A stretch of 64,000 nt of DNA from Candidatus Gastranaerophilales bacterium (lineage in GTDB: Bacteria > Cyanobacteriota > Vampirovibrionia > Gastranaerophilales > Gastranaerophilaceae). Of this stretch, positions 14,846 through 23,622 are shown one piece after another. The stretch is from NCBI GenBank assembly GCA_900767135.1, contig CAAFYU010000005.1:1-64000 (forward strand), in the 5' to 3' direction. The number at the start of each line of letters is the position of its first letter. Position 1 is the first letter of the stretch. Made by a program: the position numbers and the translations under genes. Under the pieces are notes generated by a model. The model was given only the letters and a program-made list of their open reading frames with translations. It was not told where the DNA came from and searched no databases.

Positions 14846-17179
14846 TTATACAAGTGAGAATAAATCATCTTCTAATAATGAACGTTGGAAGTCTTCGCAC
14901 TCGTCCAACATTTCTGTCAAAATCGGATATTTTGCAGAGTGCAAAACTTTTGGCAAATCTGAAATTTCGCCAAAATCAACAACATAATAATCTTTGTTTT
15001 TCTCTTTAATTTTAATTAAACCGACATCATCAAAAATTGAAAATAGTAATTCAAAAACTTTATAAGATTTCCCCAAAAAGCTTGCACAGCGACGTAATTC
15101 AACCTTCCCATCATTATTGTGGCAAGCAAATTTCAACATCTTGCAAACGGTATTCAAAAACTCTTCCTCGTCCATATATTTCAAATCATAGTTCATAAAA
15201 TGGATTGCAAGTGGCGTTGTTTGGTTCAAAATCCTGTCAAAAGTTTCTCTGTCTGCCGGATAATCAAACAGCATCAACGCATCACAAGGTCTAAGACTGT
15301 CACGTGTAATTGTGCGAGAATAAAGTGCATCAAATGGTTTTAGCCTGTCTAAAATTGGCTTGCTCTCCGCAAAAATCAAAATATTTTGTTTCGACGATTT
15401 CACATAATCATTAACCTGTGGCAAAATATCTGTCTTTTTTCTGTGATCAAATAATTTCTGTTTCGGAAGATTATCTTCCTCTTTCAAATACTCAGAATGT
15501 ATATCGTCCAAAATCAACTGTACACTTGTGTTGCCATTAAATTCATTAATTTGCGGGTGAAAAGCAATGTCCAAAGGATCACCCTGAACAAGTGAAATAT
15601 CTCCGTCTTTCCATCGAATACAAGTCAATTCAGAACTTCCACCGATACATTTTAAGCGAAGGTGATTTTTATTGTCGCCCATCAATCTTTTTTCTTTAAT
15701 TTTCAAATTTTTTAATGCAAAAATCGGACTCGGATTGCTTTGTCCAAAAGGTTCCAGCTGAGAAATCTGTTCAACCAAATCGACCGTAACATCGTCCGGC
15801 TCTAACAACAAATCAATATTTATAAACGGTTTCAAATCCTTGCCTTGCGACATTTCTTTTACGGTTTTGCAAAGTGCAGATTTTACTTGCTCAAAAGACG
15901 CTTTTTCTTCGCTAAACGCAAGCCCTGCCGCCATTGAGTGCCCGCCAAAACCGTCAAATAGTTCTGAGTTCATCGAAATCGTGTCATAAAGATTAATTCC
16001 TTCAACACTTCTTGCAGAGCACCTGTATTGCTTAGTTTCAGTTGAATACGTCATCAAAAACGTCGGTTTGTAATACTTTTCAACAAGCATTGAAGCAACA
16101 ATCCCGATAATTCCAATATGCCAATCCTTGTTAAACAAAACTATCGCAGAATTTCTGTTTCCTTCTTTTTTCACCATCTCATCAGCTTCCGCAAAAATAT
16201 TTTGGCACAATTCTTGACGAATTTTGTTGAATTCATTAAGCGTTTGAATTGCCACTTGAATTTCCTGTTTGTTATCAGAAATCAAAACTTTTAGTGCAGA
16301 ATCAACCGTATCGAGCCTTCCAGAAGCATTTATGCGAGGAGCAATTCCAAAAGCAATCTGTTCTGACGTAATTTGTCCTTTATATCCGGCACTTGCCAAA
16401 AGCTGAGAAATCCCGAAATGTTTTCCGGCAGAAATCAACTCCAACCCTTTTGTAACAAGATATCGATTTTCACCAATGAGAGGAACCAAATCGGCAACCG
16501 TACCAATTGCAACGTACGGTAAAATTTCCGAAATAAACTCTAATTTGCCATATTTTTCTAAAAGTGCATGAGCTGTTTTGAACGCAACCCCAACACCTGC
16601 AAGAGAGGTCAAACTTTCAATCTGTTTAGCTGTAAGGCTCTCGTCCAGTGCATTCGGAGCTTTCGGGTTAATTATCCCCAAAGCTTTCGGTAAAACTTCC
16701 GGTGCCTCGTGGTGATCAGTAATAATCACGTCGATTTTAAAGCTGTTCAAAAAATTTACGGCATCGACATCTGAAATCCCACAGTCACAAGAAATTATAA
16801 CCTTCGGCTTAACCTGAGTCATAAGTTTCACAAGAGCTTTTGTGTCAAAACCATGGCCTTCGGTTTCCCTATTCGGAATAAAATAATTTACATCAGCACC
16901 CAAATACTTGAAAGTACGATACAACAAGGAAGTTGAAGTAACGCCGTCGGCATCAAAGTCCCCATGAATAACGATTTTTTCGCCTTCATCAATAGCTTTT
17001 GAAAGCCTTTCAACAACTTTTTCCATATCGCAAAACGCCTTTGGGTGGATAATTTTCATCTCCAACGGGTGCAAAAATTCATAAATCTCTTCCTCAGTCT
17101 TAATCCCTCTTGAATGAAGAAGTCTAGTCACCAAAGATTTGTCCTTGCCGTCGTACTTATTAAAAATCCACTCTTTCAT
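14846..17179 (-). CDS. recJ: Single-stranded-DNA-specific exonuclease RecJ
   Basis: 5'-3' exonuclease for recombination and mismatch repair. From the ATG at 17179 (MKEWIFNKYDGK, preceded by GGGAGAGG) the product is 777 residues; an in-frame start at 17260 is less likely. DHH-family motifs: GDFDADGVTST (Asp74, 76, 78), ISCDCGISD, TDHHEAP (about 155-160) and later FGGHSMAAGLAF (DHHA1 domain, about 425). An OB-like domain follows at about 520-600. About 180 extra C-terminal residues give a length above the ~570 of enterobacterial RecJ, as in Gram-positive and cyanobacterial forms. Confidence 0.94.
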   Translation of the reverse strand: MKEWIFNKYDGKDKSLVTRLLHSRGIKTEEEIYEFLHPLEMKIIHPKAFCDMEKVVERLSKAIDEGEKIVIHGDFDADGVTSTSLLYRTFKYLGADVNYFIPNRETEGHGFDTKALVKLMTQVKPKVIISCDCGISDVDAVNFLNSFKIDVIITDHHEAPEVLPKALGIINPKAPNALDESLTAKQIESLTSLAGVGVAFKTAHALLEKYGKLEFISEILPYVAIGTVADLVPLIGENRYLVTKGLELISAGKHFGISQLLASAGYKGQITSEQIAFGIAPRINASGRLDTVDSALKVLISDNKQEIQVAIQTLNEFNKIRQELCQNIFAEADEMVKKEGNRNSAIVLFNKDWHIGIIGIVASMLVEKYYKPTFLMTYSTETKQYRCSARSVEGINLYDTISMNSELFDGFGGHSMAAGLAFSEEKASFEQVKSALCKTVKEMSQGKDLKPFINIDLLLEPDDVTVDLVEQISQLEPFGQSNPSPIFALKNLKIKEKRLMGDNKNHLRLKCIGGSSELTCIRWKDGDISLVQGDPLDIAFHPQINEFNGNTSVQLILDDIHSEYLKEEDNLPKQKLFDHRKKTDILPQVNDYVKSSKQNILIFAESKPILDRLKPFDALYSRTITRDSLRPCDALMLFDYPADRETFDRILNQTTPLAIHFMNYDLKYMDEEEFLNTVCKMLKFACHNNDGKVELRRCASFLGKSYKVFELLFSIFDDVGLIKIKEKNKDYYVVDFGEISDLPKVLHSAKYPILTEMLDECEDFQRSLLEDDLFSLV

Positions 17180-17288
17180 TTTCCTCTCCCATAGGCAAAA
17201 TCGTTGTTTCAAAACCTTGTGCCGTCTAGAAATATTGTAACATAAAAATTTCTCCAACAAGTTTTTTGTGCTAATATTTTGTTGAATT

Positions 17289-18077
17289 ATGGAAAGTACA
17301 ATTAAAATTACAAAACCTCAAATAGACGAACTGGCAAGGGAATACGAAACGTCCAATTTTATAAAAGATGATCCGATATTATTTCCACATCGGTTTTCGG
17401 CAGATAAAAAAGATTGTGAAATCGCTGGTTTTATCGCCTCTTTGATGGCTTATGGCAACAGAAAAGTTTTTATCAAAAAACTAAACGAACTTTTTGACAT
17501 TGCACAAAATGAACCACATAATTTTATCCAAAATTTTGAGCCAAAACTATTGAAGGACTTTAATTACCGCTTTGGAACGACAGAGGATTTTGTGCAAATT
17601 TTTACCATAATGAAAGAACTTTACCAAAAAGATGGCGGACTTGAAGAGCTTTTCAAATATGCTTATGCAAATTCCAACTCATATTTTGCAGACGGTAAAA
17701 AATACATAAATTTTGAACCGATTACGGATTATTTTTATTCAAGATTTCCACAAAATGCCGGTCAGGGTTGCTATTTTATGATTCCAAACCCTCGAAATGG
17801 CGGAGCAATGAAGAGAATGTGCATGCTTTTAAGGTGGTTTATCCGAAAAAGCGAAGTTGATTTAGGAATTTGGAATTTTATGTCGCCGTCAGAACTTTTA
17901 ATTCCGCTAGATACGCATGTTGCAAGACTTTCACGAGAAGTTGGTATTTTAACAAGAAAATCAAACGATTTTAAAGCCGTTTTAGAAATCACAGAAAATT
18001 TGCGAAAATTCGACTCAACTGACCCAATAAAATATGATTTTGCACTTTTTGGGTATGGTGTAACACATAAAGGGTAA
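17289..18077 (+). CDS. TIGR02757 / DUF2400 family protein
   Basis: 262 residues resembling the TIGR02757 (DUF2400) family: FIKDDPILFPHRFSADKKDC near residue 24, then IAGFIASLMAYGNRKVFIKK, GGAMKRMCMLLRWFIRK near 180 and PLDTHVARLSREVGIL near 204, ending CHxxx-like GVTHKG. The family has a HhH-GPD-like helical fold and no established biochemical role. It is divergent from recJ with about 110 bp between the two starts. No strong Shine-Dalgarno is present; a TAATAT box lies 11 nt before the ATG. Confidence 0.85.
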   Translation: MESTIKITKPQIDELAREYETSNFIKDDPILFPHRFSADKKDCEIAGFIASLMAYGNRKVFIKKLNELFDIAQNEPHNFIQNFEPKLLKDFNYRFGTTEDFVQIFTIMKELYQKDGGLEELFKYAYANSNSYFADGKKYINFEPITDYFYSRFPQNAGQGCYFMIPNPRNGGAMKRMCMLLRWFIRKSEVDLGIWNFMSPSELLIPLDTHVARLSREVGILTRKSNDFKAVLEITENLRKFDSTDPIKYDFALFGYGVTHKG

Positions 18078-18156
18078 AAAGATTAGTTGCTGACGTACCC
18101 CAACAACTAACCTGATTAAGCCTTAGATTTAGTGGAAATTCATTTATGTTTGGTAG

Positions 18157-18744
18157 TTATTCGCTAAGAATATCAATATAGTTTTGAAATCTTTGTTCAA
18201 AATTATTCATGAATTTCTTTTCTGCATCTGTTATTTCTGATTTTTGAGCTAAATCTTGATAAATAGCTAAATCAATGCTCAAATTTTGTTTATATTTTCT
18301 GTATTTACTTGTTAACATATTTTGAGGTTCATTTTCGTTTTTTGAGCCGATTATTTTTCGTATTGTAGAATTGTAATCATCACTAAAAACTCCGCCAGCC
18401 ATTTTTTTACTATTTCTTTCAAATTGATCTATCGCATTACCTGCCATTGATACACGACCACTTTTTTGAATTTTATCTTCGGTAATAGTATACTTTAAAT
18501 CACTAACGCCTGATTTTAGCGTCAAAAAGAATTTGTTAGGCTTTACATCATTCGTATTCGCTGGTGGTGTAGTTGTTGATGTAGTAGTTGTTGTTGGTGA
18601 TGCTGGTGTTGTTGTTGGGACAGAACTTGTTGTACCTGAACGTCCTGAAAAGATAGAAACATTAGTATCTTTCTCTGGAAACTGTTGACTACCAGGTTGT
18701 AGTGTAGATGGCAATGACGATACATCTATTCTGCTAATGAACAT
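18157..18744 (-). CDS. Hypothetical protein with a Thr/Pro-rich linker
   Basis: 195 residues, not recognised. The N-terminal ~30 residues are polar, followed by a Thr/Pro low-complexity linker at about 40-65 and an alpha-helical, charged C-terminal region (90-195). No signal peptide and no membrane segment. AAAGGAG is well placed before the ATG, which supports it as a real gene. It is a single gene with a weak hairpin (18083-18110) lacking a T tract downstream. Confidence 0.65.
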   Translation of the reverse strand: MFISRIDVSSLPSTLQPGSQQFPEKDTNVSIFSGRSGTTSSVPTTTPASPTTTTTSTTTPPANTNDVKPNKFFLTLKSGVSDLKYTITEDKIQKSGRVSMAGNAIDQFERNSKKMAGGVFSDDYNSTIRKIIGSKNENEPQNMLTSKYRKYKQNLSIDLAIYQDLAQKSEITDAEKKFMNNFEQRFQNYIDILSE

Positions 18745-18874
18745 GGTTACTCCTTTATTTTGTGTGCATTATACAAGTTTTATATCGGCATATTTTTTGA
18801 AGACTTTAAGAATTATAGACTAATTGTTATAATTGTTTACCTTTCCAATCGTAACTTCTGAATAGCAAGAAAAT

Positions 18875-18924
18875 TTATTTTCACTAATCGTTCAAAATAA
18901 TTTTCTAAGCTTTCAGAATGACGA
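18875..18924 (-). repeat. Dispersed repeat GTCATTCTGAAAGC, copy 1
   Basis: On the minus strand this reads TCGTCATTCTGAAAGC, TTAGAAAATTATTTTGAACG, ATTAGTGAAAATAA. About 45 of 48 bases match a copy at 58777-58828; a shorter relative is at 34692-34712. Intergenic, non-coding. Confidence 0.7.
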
Positions 18925-18947
18925 GAATATTTGAACCGAAACGACCT

Positions 18948-19015
18948 TAGTGCCTTAGTAACCTAGTAACTTAATTTTTGCTTAGCTGCCTCGCTTCCTA
19001 GCCGCTTAGCTGCAT
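18948..19015. repeat. Imperfect 8-nt tandem repeat (CTAA family) abutting the rnhC stop
   Basis: Read on the minus strand from the stop: GCAGCTAA, GCGGCTAG, GAAGCGAG, GCAGCTAA, then AT-rich bases, GTTACTAG, GTTACTAA, GGCACTAA. Same family as 51174-51245 and short fragments at 13556, 19826 and 63099. Confidence 0.7.
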
Positions 19016-19648
19016 CTATACCTCATTATATGTTTTGAAATGCGTTTTACAAACTTCTTTCAAGCGGTCTTTACCATACTTTCCAATGAACTCTGCCGCA
19101 ACATTTTTAACCAACCCTGAACAGCCTTTTTGAAATTTCAATCCATAATTGTCTTCCATAGCCTGCATTTTTTCAACAAAAGTAGCACGAGCTAAAACAG
19201 ACGCTGCTGCAACCGCAATGTCACTTTCAGCCTTACACATCTGCTCCAAACGAATAGTTCTGCCATTTTTCATTAACGCTGATTCAATTAAACTTTCATC
19301 ACCAAATTTGTCCGAAAGTGCGTATTCACAGCGATTTTTCTCCAAAATATTTTCAATAACTCTTGCATGCCCCCATGCCAGAAGCTTATTCAGGTTTTTA
19401 ATATTTGCGTAAAGCTCGTTATATTTAGAATTTGAAATTGCAATAATCGAATGTGGTGCAGTTTTTTTTATTTCGCCGGCAAGCATTAACATTTTTTTAT
19501 CAGAAAGCTTTTTGCTGTCTTTAATCCCGAGTTCCTTAAAGTATTCAGCGGCTTTTTCGTCTGCTAAAACCCCTGCAATTACCAAAGGCCCAAAGAAATC
19601 GCCCTTCCCTGACTCATCTGTTCCAATATGTGCAATAAATTCTGTCAT
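19016..19648 (-). CDS. rnhC: Ribonuclease HIII-like, without the N-terminal domain
   Basis: Cleaves RNA in RNA/DNA hybrids. The 210-residue product starts MTEFIAHIGTDESGKGDFFG; the GTDESGKGDFFGPLVIAGV motif, LNKLLAWGHARVIENIL and ASVLARATFVEKM are those of RNase HIII more than RNase HII. Typical RNase HIII has about 300 residues with a TBP-like substrate-binding domain of ~90 residues in front; that domain is missing, and no sequence upstream could encode it. Catalytic Asp/Glu of the DEsGkG motif are kept. AAAGGAC precedes the ATG. Confidence 0.85.
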   Translation of the reverse strand: MTEFIAHIGTDESGKGDFFGPLVIAGVLADEKAAEYFKELGIKDSKKLSDKKMLMLAGEIKKTAPHSIIAISNSKYNELYANIKNLNKLLAWGHARVIENILEKNRCEYALSDKFGDESLIESALMKNGRTIRLEQMCKAESDIAVAAASVLARATFVEKMQAMEDNYGLKFQKGCSGLVKNVAAEFIGKYGKDRLKEVCKTHFKTYNEV

Positions 19649-19682
19649 TTTGTCCTTTCGATTGTTTATAAAAAGAATAAGA

Positions 19683-19814
19683 AATAAGTGAATGGTGAAT
19701 AGTGAGTAGTGAATTGTTCTTATAGATTAAAATTATTTTCCTGTATCATAGTCATATATAATTATATTTTTATTGATATGAACTACTCACTACTCACTAT
19801 TCACCATTCACTAC
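19683..19814. repeat. Inverted-repeat element C (7-nt unit arms)
   Basis: Left arm GTGAATG, GTGAATA, GTGAGTA, GTGAATT then GTTCTTATAG; right arm starts TGAAC and has four units of ACTACTC/ACTATTC/ACCATTC type. It is followed by three CTAGG-type octamers (19826-19850) that reach the PBP1A stop. Confidence 0.8.
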
Positions 19815-19850
19815 CAGCAAAATTCGGCTTCCCAGTTACCTAGCCACTTC

Positions 19851-22004
19851 TTACCTTACCCCTTCCGGCACTGCCATCGGAATAGGCACAGGAGCTGCTG
19901 TATTTTGAGCTTTTGGCGCTGCAACCGGTTTTGAAGTTGCAGTTTGAGCTGGTTTTGGTTGAGTTTGTTCATGCTCAATCTTTTTAACTGATTCCGGCAA
20001 AGTCGGTTCAGTTTCGTTCAAATCGATTTCCGCCTGCTCTTCAACTTTTGGCTTTGCAACAGGTGCACCTATAACTTTGTTAGGATTAATAGCTCCGAAC
20101 GGAATTAATTCAACTTGCGGATAATTAAATTCAGCTTTGCCGTAAGGTTCTGTTGCAACCTTCATAACGTCTTTCCAAATCAATGCCGGAACACTTCCAC
20201 CTTGAATAGACTTGTTCATTACAGAGTTATCGTCATTTCCGACCCAAACACCTGTTACGATATTTGGAGTATAGCCCATAAAATAAGCATCTTTGTTGTC
20301 ATCGGTTGTTCCTGTTTTGCCAGCTGCCGGTTTTCCTATATTTGCAGCACGTCCGGTTCCATTTGAAATAACTAATTTCATCATTGCAGTCATTTCAGCA
20401 GCTGTATTCATGCTTAGCTGATGAGTAATTTTGGTTTTTGGAGCTTTGTAAACAACTTTTCCGCGAGATGTTTCAACTCTTTCGATTGCATAAGGTTGAA
20501 CGACATAACCTCCGTTTGCAAATGCTCCATAAGCTCTTGTAAATTCAAACAATTTTACGCCGTTTGAACCCAAAGCAATTGTGTAATCATATTCCAAAGG
20601 AGTTTCAATTCCCAGAATTCTTGCAGTTTGAATAACAGAGCGAATTCCAACTTCTTTAATTAATCTTGCGGCACATACGTTTGAAGAATACATCAAAGCA
20701 GTATAAACAGGAATTTTTCCTCTGTATTTTCCCGCATAGTTTCTTGGGGACCACTGCCCGATTGTCAAAGGTCTATCTTCTATCATATCATTTGGAGAAA
20801 TTCCTTTTTCCATTGCTGCCGCATACACAATCGGTTTAAATGAAGATCCCGGTGGTCGCACTGCTTGCGTAACTCTATCATATTGGCTCTTCGTATAATC
20901 TTTTCCACCTGAGTAAACGAGGATTTTTCCGTCTATCGGGCTAAAAGAGAATACAGCAGCTTGGTTTTTATCACCGCTCAATCCCCAACCTCTTAAATTA
21001 CGCAAAATAGCTTCATTGGCTGCTTTTTGAGCTTTATAATCCAATGTCGTTACAACTTTATAACCGCCTTGTGAAATTTCTGTTTCATCAAAACCCAGTT
21101 TTTCCAATTCTTTCATTACATAGTCGCAAAAATAAGGAGCTTTATTGGTTGTATAGAATTGAGGAACTTTTGCTAAATGAACTTTTTCTTTTTTTGCGTT
21201 TTCATATTCTTCGGTCGTAATGTATCTCATTTTATACATTCTTGTTAAAACTTGATTACGACGTTGAACCGCCAAATCCATATTATTAAACGGGTTGTAA
21301 ACAGAAGGTGCTTGTGGCAAACCGGCAATCAATGCAAGTTCTGCCAAATCACAATCTTTTAAATGTTTGTCAAAATATATTTGTGCGGCACCTTCAACTC
21401 CATAAGCACCAGCTCCAAGATAGACATTATTCATATACATTTCAAGAATTTGGTCTTTTGAAATAGTTTTTTCAATTCTTGCCGCAATAAATAATTCTTT
21501 TAATTTTCTATCAAAAGTTCTTTCATTGTTAAGGAATAAAACCCTTGCTAACTGTTGTGTAAGGGTACTTGCACCTTGGACAACATGACCTGCCAGTATG
21601 TTTTGAACCGTAGAACGAGCCAAGCCTGTTAAGTCATAGCCATGGTGACGATAAAAATTCTTGTCTTCCGTTGCAATTAGGGCTTTTTTCAAGTTGTCAG
21701 GAATGTCTTTTAAGTCAATTTTTTCATAAGTATATGCAGTAAAAGTTTTAATAATTTCACCGTCACCTGAATAAATCTTAGTTACAATATTAGGTTTAAA
21801 TTGTTCCAAATTATCAATAGGTGGTAACGACTGCAAATAAAGTTCCAAAGATGCGACACCCGCCAAGGCACACGCACAACCAAGCATAAATACAAATTTT
21901 ATAGTAGAAAAAAATCCGCCTTGTTTGCGTTTAGTTTTCTTGGAAATATTCGCTTTCGCCATTTCTTTGGCTGTATAATCTCTTTTTACGTAATATTTTG
22001 ACAT
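19851..22004 (-). CDS. mrcA: Class A penicillin-binding protein (PBP1A type)
   Basis: Bifunctional peptidoglycan synthase. In 717 residues: basic cytoplasmic start, membrane anchor at about 32-52, glycosyltransferase-51 domain (EDKNFYRHHGYDLTGLARS with catalytic Glu, QGASTLTQQLARVLFLNNER, KLKELFIAARIE) and transpeptidase domain with the SxxK serine (PPGSSFKPIVY), the SxN motif (SSNVCAARL) and KTG (AGKTGTTDD). The last ~70 residues are a Pro/Ala/Lys/Glu-rich tail of unknown role. AAGGGAG precedes the ATG. Single-gene unit. Confidence 0.94.
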   Translation of the reverse strand: MSKYYVKRDYTAKEMAKANISKKTKRKQGGFFSTIKFVFMLGCACALAGVASLELYLQSLPPIDNLEQFKPNIVTKIYSGDGEIIKTFTAYTYEKIDLKDIPDNLKKALIATEDKNFYRHHGYDLTGLARSTVQNILAGHVVQGASTLTQQLARVLFLNNERTFDRKLKELFIAARIEKTISKDQILEMYMNNVYLGAGAYGVEGAAQIYFDKHLKDCDLAELALIAGLPQAPSVYNPFNNMDLAVQRRNQVLTRMYKMRYITTEEYENAKKEKVHLAKVPQFYTTNKAPYFCDYVMKELEKLGFDETEISQGGYKVVTTLDYKAQKAANEAILRNLRGWGLSGDKNQAAVFSFSPIDGKILVYSGGKDYTKSQYDRVTQAVRPPGSSFKPIVYAAAMEKGISPNDMIEDRPLTIGQWSPRNYAGKYRGKIPVYTALMYSSNVCAARLIKEVGIRSVIQTARILGIETPLEYDYTIALGSNGVKLFEFTRAYGAFANGGYVVQPYAIERVETSRGKVVYKAPKTKITHQLSMNTAAEMTAMMKLVISNGTGRAANIGKPAAGKTGTTDDNKDAYFMGYTPNIVTGVWVGNDDNSVMNKSIQGGSVPALIWKDVMKVATEPYGKAEFNYPQVELIPFGAINPNKVIGAPVAKPKVEEQAEIDLNETEPTLPESVKKIEHEQTQPKPAQTATSKPVAAPKAQNTAAPVPIPMAVPEGVR

Positions 22005-22089
22005 GGATACTCCCTTTATTATTTGATAAGATTTTATTATAAAAGTAATTTATTAGCAAATAAATGTTAATAATTCTAAGGAATTATGC

Positions 22090-22095
22090 TATAAT
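22090..22095 (+). promoter_or_regulatory. -10 box 7 nt before the 22103 gene
   Basis: TATAAT, then GTACGGT, then ATG. Leaderless layout, used here to choose the start. Confidence 0.6.
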
Positions 22096-22102
22096 GTACG
22101 GT

Positions 22103-22504
22103 ATGTTTGATTTCTTTTTTGTAATAATAAATGAAATTCGCTCGTATTTTGTACCTGAAAAAATAAGTTACGAAATTACCGGTGAATGTAAAAAGTGTGG
22201 TAAATGCTGTAATTATATGTACAGTTATGACACTTATACAGAAAAAGAGTTTAAAATTATGCAATTTCTTTTTCCTGCATACAAAAGGTTTTATATTAAG
22301 GGAAAAGATGAAGATGGCAACTTGATTTTTGCCTGCAAATTGGTAACAAAAGACGGTCTATGCTCGGATTACAAACACAGACTCCCGATGTGCCGAAGAT
22401 ATCCGGCAAAAAGAATTTCATACCCCGCAAAGCTCCATGAAGGTTGCGGTTATAAGGTTAACGTAAAAACATTTGAAGATTATTTAGATAAAAATAATGC
22501 TTAA
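22103..22504 (+). CDS. YkgJ-type cysteine-cluster protein
   Basis: 133 residues from the ATG at 22103 (MFDFFFVIINEIRS); in-frame ATGs at 22064 and 22094 lie in or before the -10 box. The family signature is present: CKKCGKCCNYM near residue 30, later CKLVTKDGLCSDY and LPMCRRYP. These Cys probably bind a metal (Zn or Fe-S); the family's role is unknown. It converges with and overlaps the tspO gene by 4 bp. Confidence 0.8.
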   Translation: MFDFFFVIINEIRSYFVPEKISYEITGECKKCGKCCNYMYSYDTYTEKEFKIMQFLFPAYKRFYIKGKDEDGNLIFACKLVTKDGLCSDYKHRLPMCRRYPAKRISYPAKLHEGCGYKVNVKTFEDYLDKNNA

Positions 22505-22890
22505 TTCAATTTTACAATATCCCAATTAAGCTTTACTGCAAAAATCAGCCATAAAATATATGGAATTTGTAAAATTCCTAATAACAAGGAAATTCTAAAA
22601 AATAAAAAAGTCATTAAAATTACTGTAATCAAAAGGGCTATACATATTACAAAAGCAAGCCCGATTTTTTTTAATCTGAAAAATACCGGTGTCCAAAATA
22701 AATTTAAAATAAATTGAAATGCAAAAAGGGGGATTGCAACTATTTTTGAAATGCTTATTGGAGCAAAATAAAAAACAACGAAAGATACAAGCATCAAAAG
22801 GTATAAACCAGACCATACCGGCCCAAATATTTTTCTATCAGGAGCATATAATGGTTTATTTATAGTGTTGTAAAAATCAAAATTATTCAT
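22501..22890 (-). CDS. tspO: TspO/MBR-family membrane protein
   Basis: 129 residues with about four or five membrane helices. The family pattern is visible: KPLYAPDRKIFGPVWSGLYL near residue 12, LNLFWTPVFFRLKKIGLAF near 61 and a final Trp-Asp. TspO proteins bind porphyrins and affect stress responses in other bacteria. It is slightly shorter than the usual 150-160. A TAATAT box ends 7 nt before the ATG without a Shine-Dalgarno. Confidence 0.8.
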   Translation of the reverse strand: MNNFDFYNTINKPLYAPDRKIFGPVWSGLYLLMLVSFVVFYFAPISISKIVAIPLFAFQFILNLFWTPVFFRLKKIGLAFVICIALLITVILMTFLFFRISLLLGILQIPYILWLIFAVKLNWDIVKLN

Positions 22891-22955
22891 AACTCAAATA
22901 TTACAAGTAATTTGTTAAAAATGCATTAACCGATTAAATAATAAATTAGGACAAT

Positions 22956-22985
22956 AAAAAAGACTGAGAAATCCTCAGCCTTTTT
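22956..22985 (-). terminator. Terminator of rpsP
   Basis: Minus-strand stem GGCTGAG / CTCAGTC with a 5-nt loop and a run of six T. Confidence 0.8.
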
Positions 22986-23009
22986 ATGTTTAAATATTTA
23001 TAGTCTAAA

Positions 23010-23369
23010 CTATGCTTCAACAGGAGCTTCTGCTGCTTCTGCTTCGGCAGCAGCTTTTGCCTCAGCTTCAGCCTTAGCTTTTGCTTGTGCTTTTTTAGAA
23101 AGTTTTACTGTTTCTTTTTTAACATAGTTTAAAGTACCGTCTTCATTGCAGTTTTTAATCAAATATGCAACAGTTTCAGTTGGTTGAGCACCTTTTTTAA
23201 CCCAATCCAAAGCAGCAACTTTGTCCAATTTCATTTCTTTTGTTTTTGGATTGTAATGTCCAAGTTCTTGAACAGGTCTGCCTTCACGTTTTGTTGTTGA
23301 GTTAATAACGACTACTCTGTATGTAGGGTTCTTTTTTGCACCCAATCTTTTCAATCTGATTTTTAGCAT
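23010..23369 (-). CDS. rpsP: 30S ribosomal protein S16
   Basis: Small-subunit assembly protein. Start at the ATG at 23369 (MLKIRLKRLGAKKNPTYRVV), preceded by AAGGA; an in-frame ATG at 23423 would add 18 atypical residues. GHYNPKTKEMKLDKVAALDW is diagnostic. The core ends near residue 85 and is followed by a ~30-residue tail of Ala, Lys and Glu. rimM and trmD, often next to rpsP, are not adjacent here. Confidence 0.95.
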   Translation of the reverse strand: MLKIRLKRLGAKKNPTYRVVVINSTTKREGRPVQELGHYNPKTKEMKLDKVAALDWVKKGAQPTETVAYLIKNCNEDGTLNYVKKETVKLSKKAQAKAKAEAEAKAAAEAEAAEAPVEA

Positions 23370-23472
23370 TTTTGTTTTCCTTCTTAATTTTGTAACTGTT
23401 CTGAAATCTGTTTCAGACTTCAACTTTCGAGTTTTTCAAATACCGCAGCCGCGCCGTATCTGTTAAACTCTT

Positions 23473-23501
23473 GAATAAGGTTAAGAGGAATTACCTTATT
23501 C
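23473..23501. other. Hairpin in the rpsP upstream region
   Basis: Perfect 9-bp stem GAATAAGGT / ACCTTATTC with an 11-nt loop, between the Fe-dehydrogenase terminator and rpsP. No T tract follows. It may be an operator or leader structure. Confidence 0.35.
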
Positions 23502-23564
23502 CACAATAGATTAAATCACAAAACTTTTGACTAATCAAGTATAGATTAAAAAAGATTAATCAAA

Positions 23565-23604
23565 ACACAAAAACCGTCGAATTGTAATGACAATCCGACG
23601 GTTT
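23565..23604 (-). terminator. Terminator of the Fe-dehydrogenase-side unit upstream of rpsP
   Basis: Stem AAACCGTCG / CGACGGTTT with a 16-nt loop; on the minus strand it is followed by TTTTTGTG. It lies 18 bp after the dehydrogenase stop. Confidence 0.75.
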
Positions 23605-23622
23605 AGTGCAAAAATAATTAAA

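Noticed and set aside
17179..17260. Upstream start of recJ
   Set aside because: The extra 27 residues do not look like RecJ and the ATG at 17179 has GGGAGAGG.
18083..18110. Terminator after the TIGR02757 gene
   Set aside because: TTAGTTG/CAACTAA hairpin is real but no T tract follows on either strand.
18925..18945. tRNA T-loop-like GGTTCAAAT on the minus strand
   Set aside because: No acceptor stem, D-arm or anticodon arm around it.
19016..19648. RNase HII (rnhB)
   Set aside because: GTDESGKGDFFGP and LLAWGHA motifs are those of RNase HIII.
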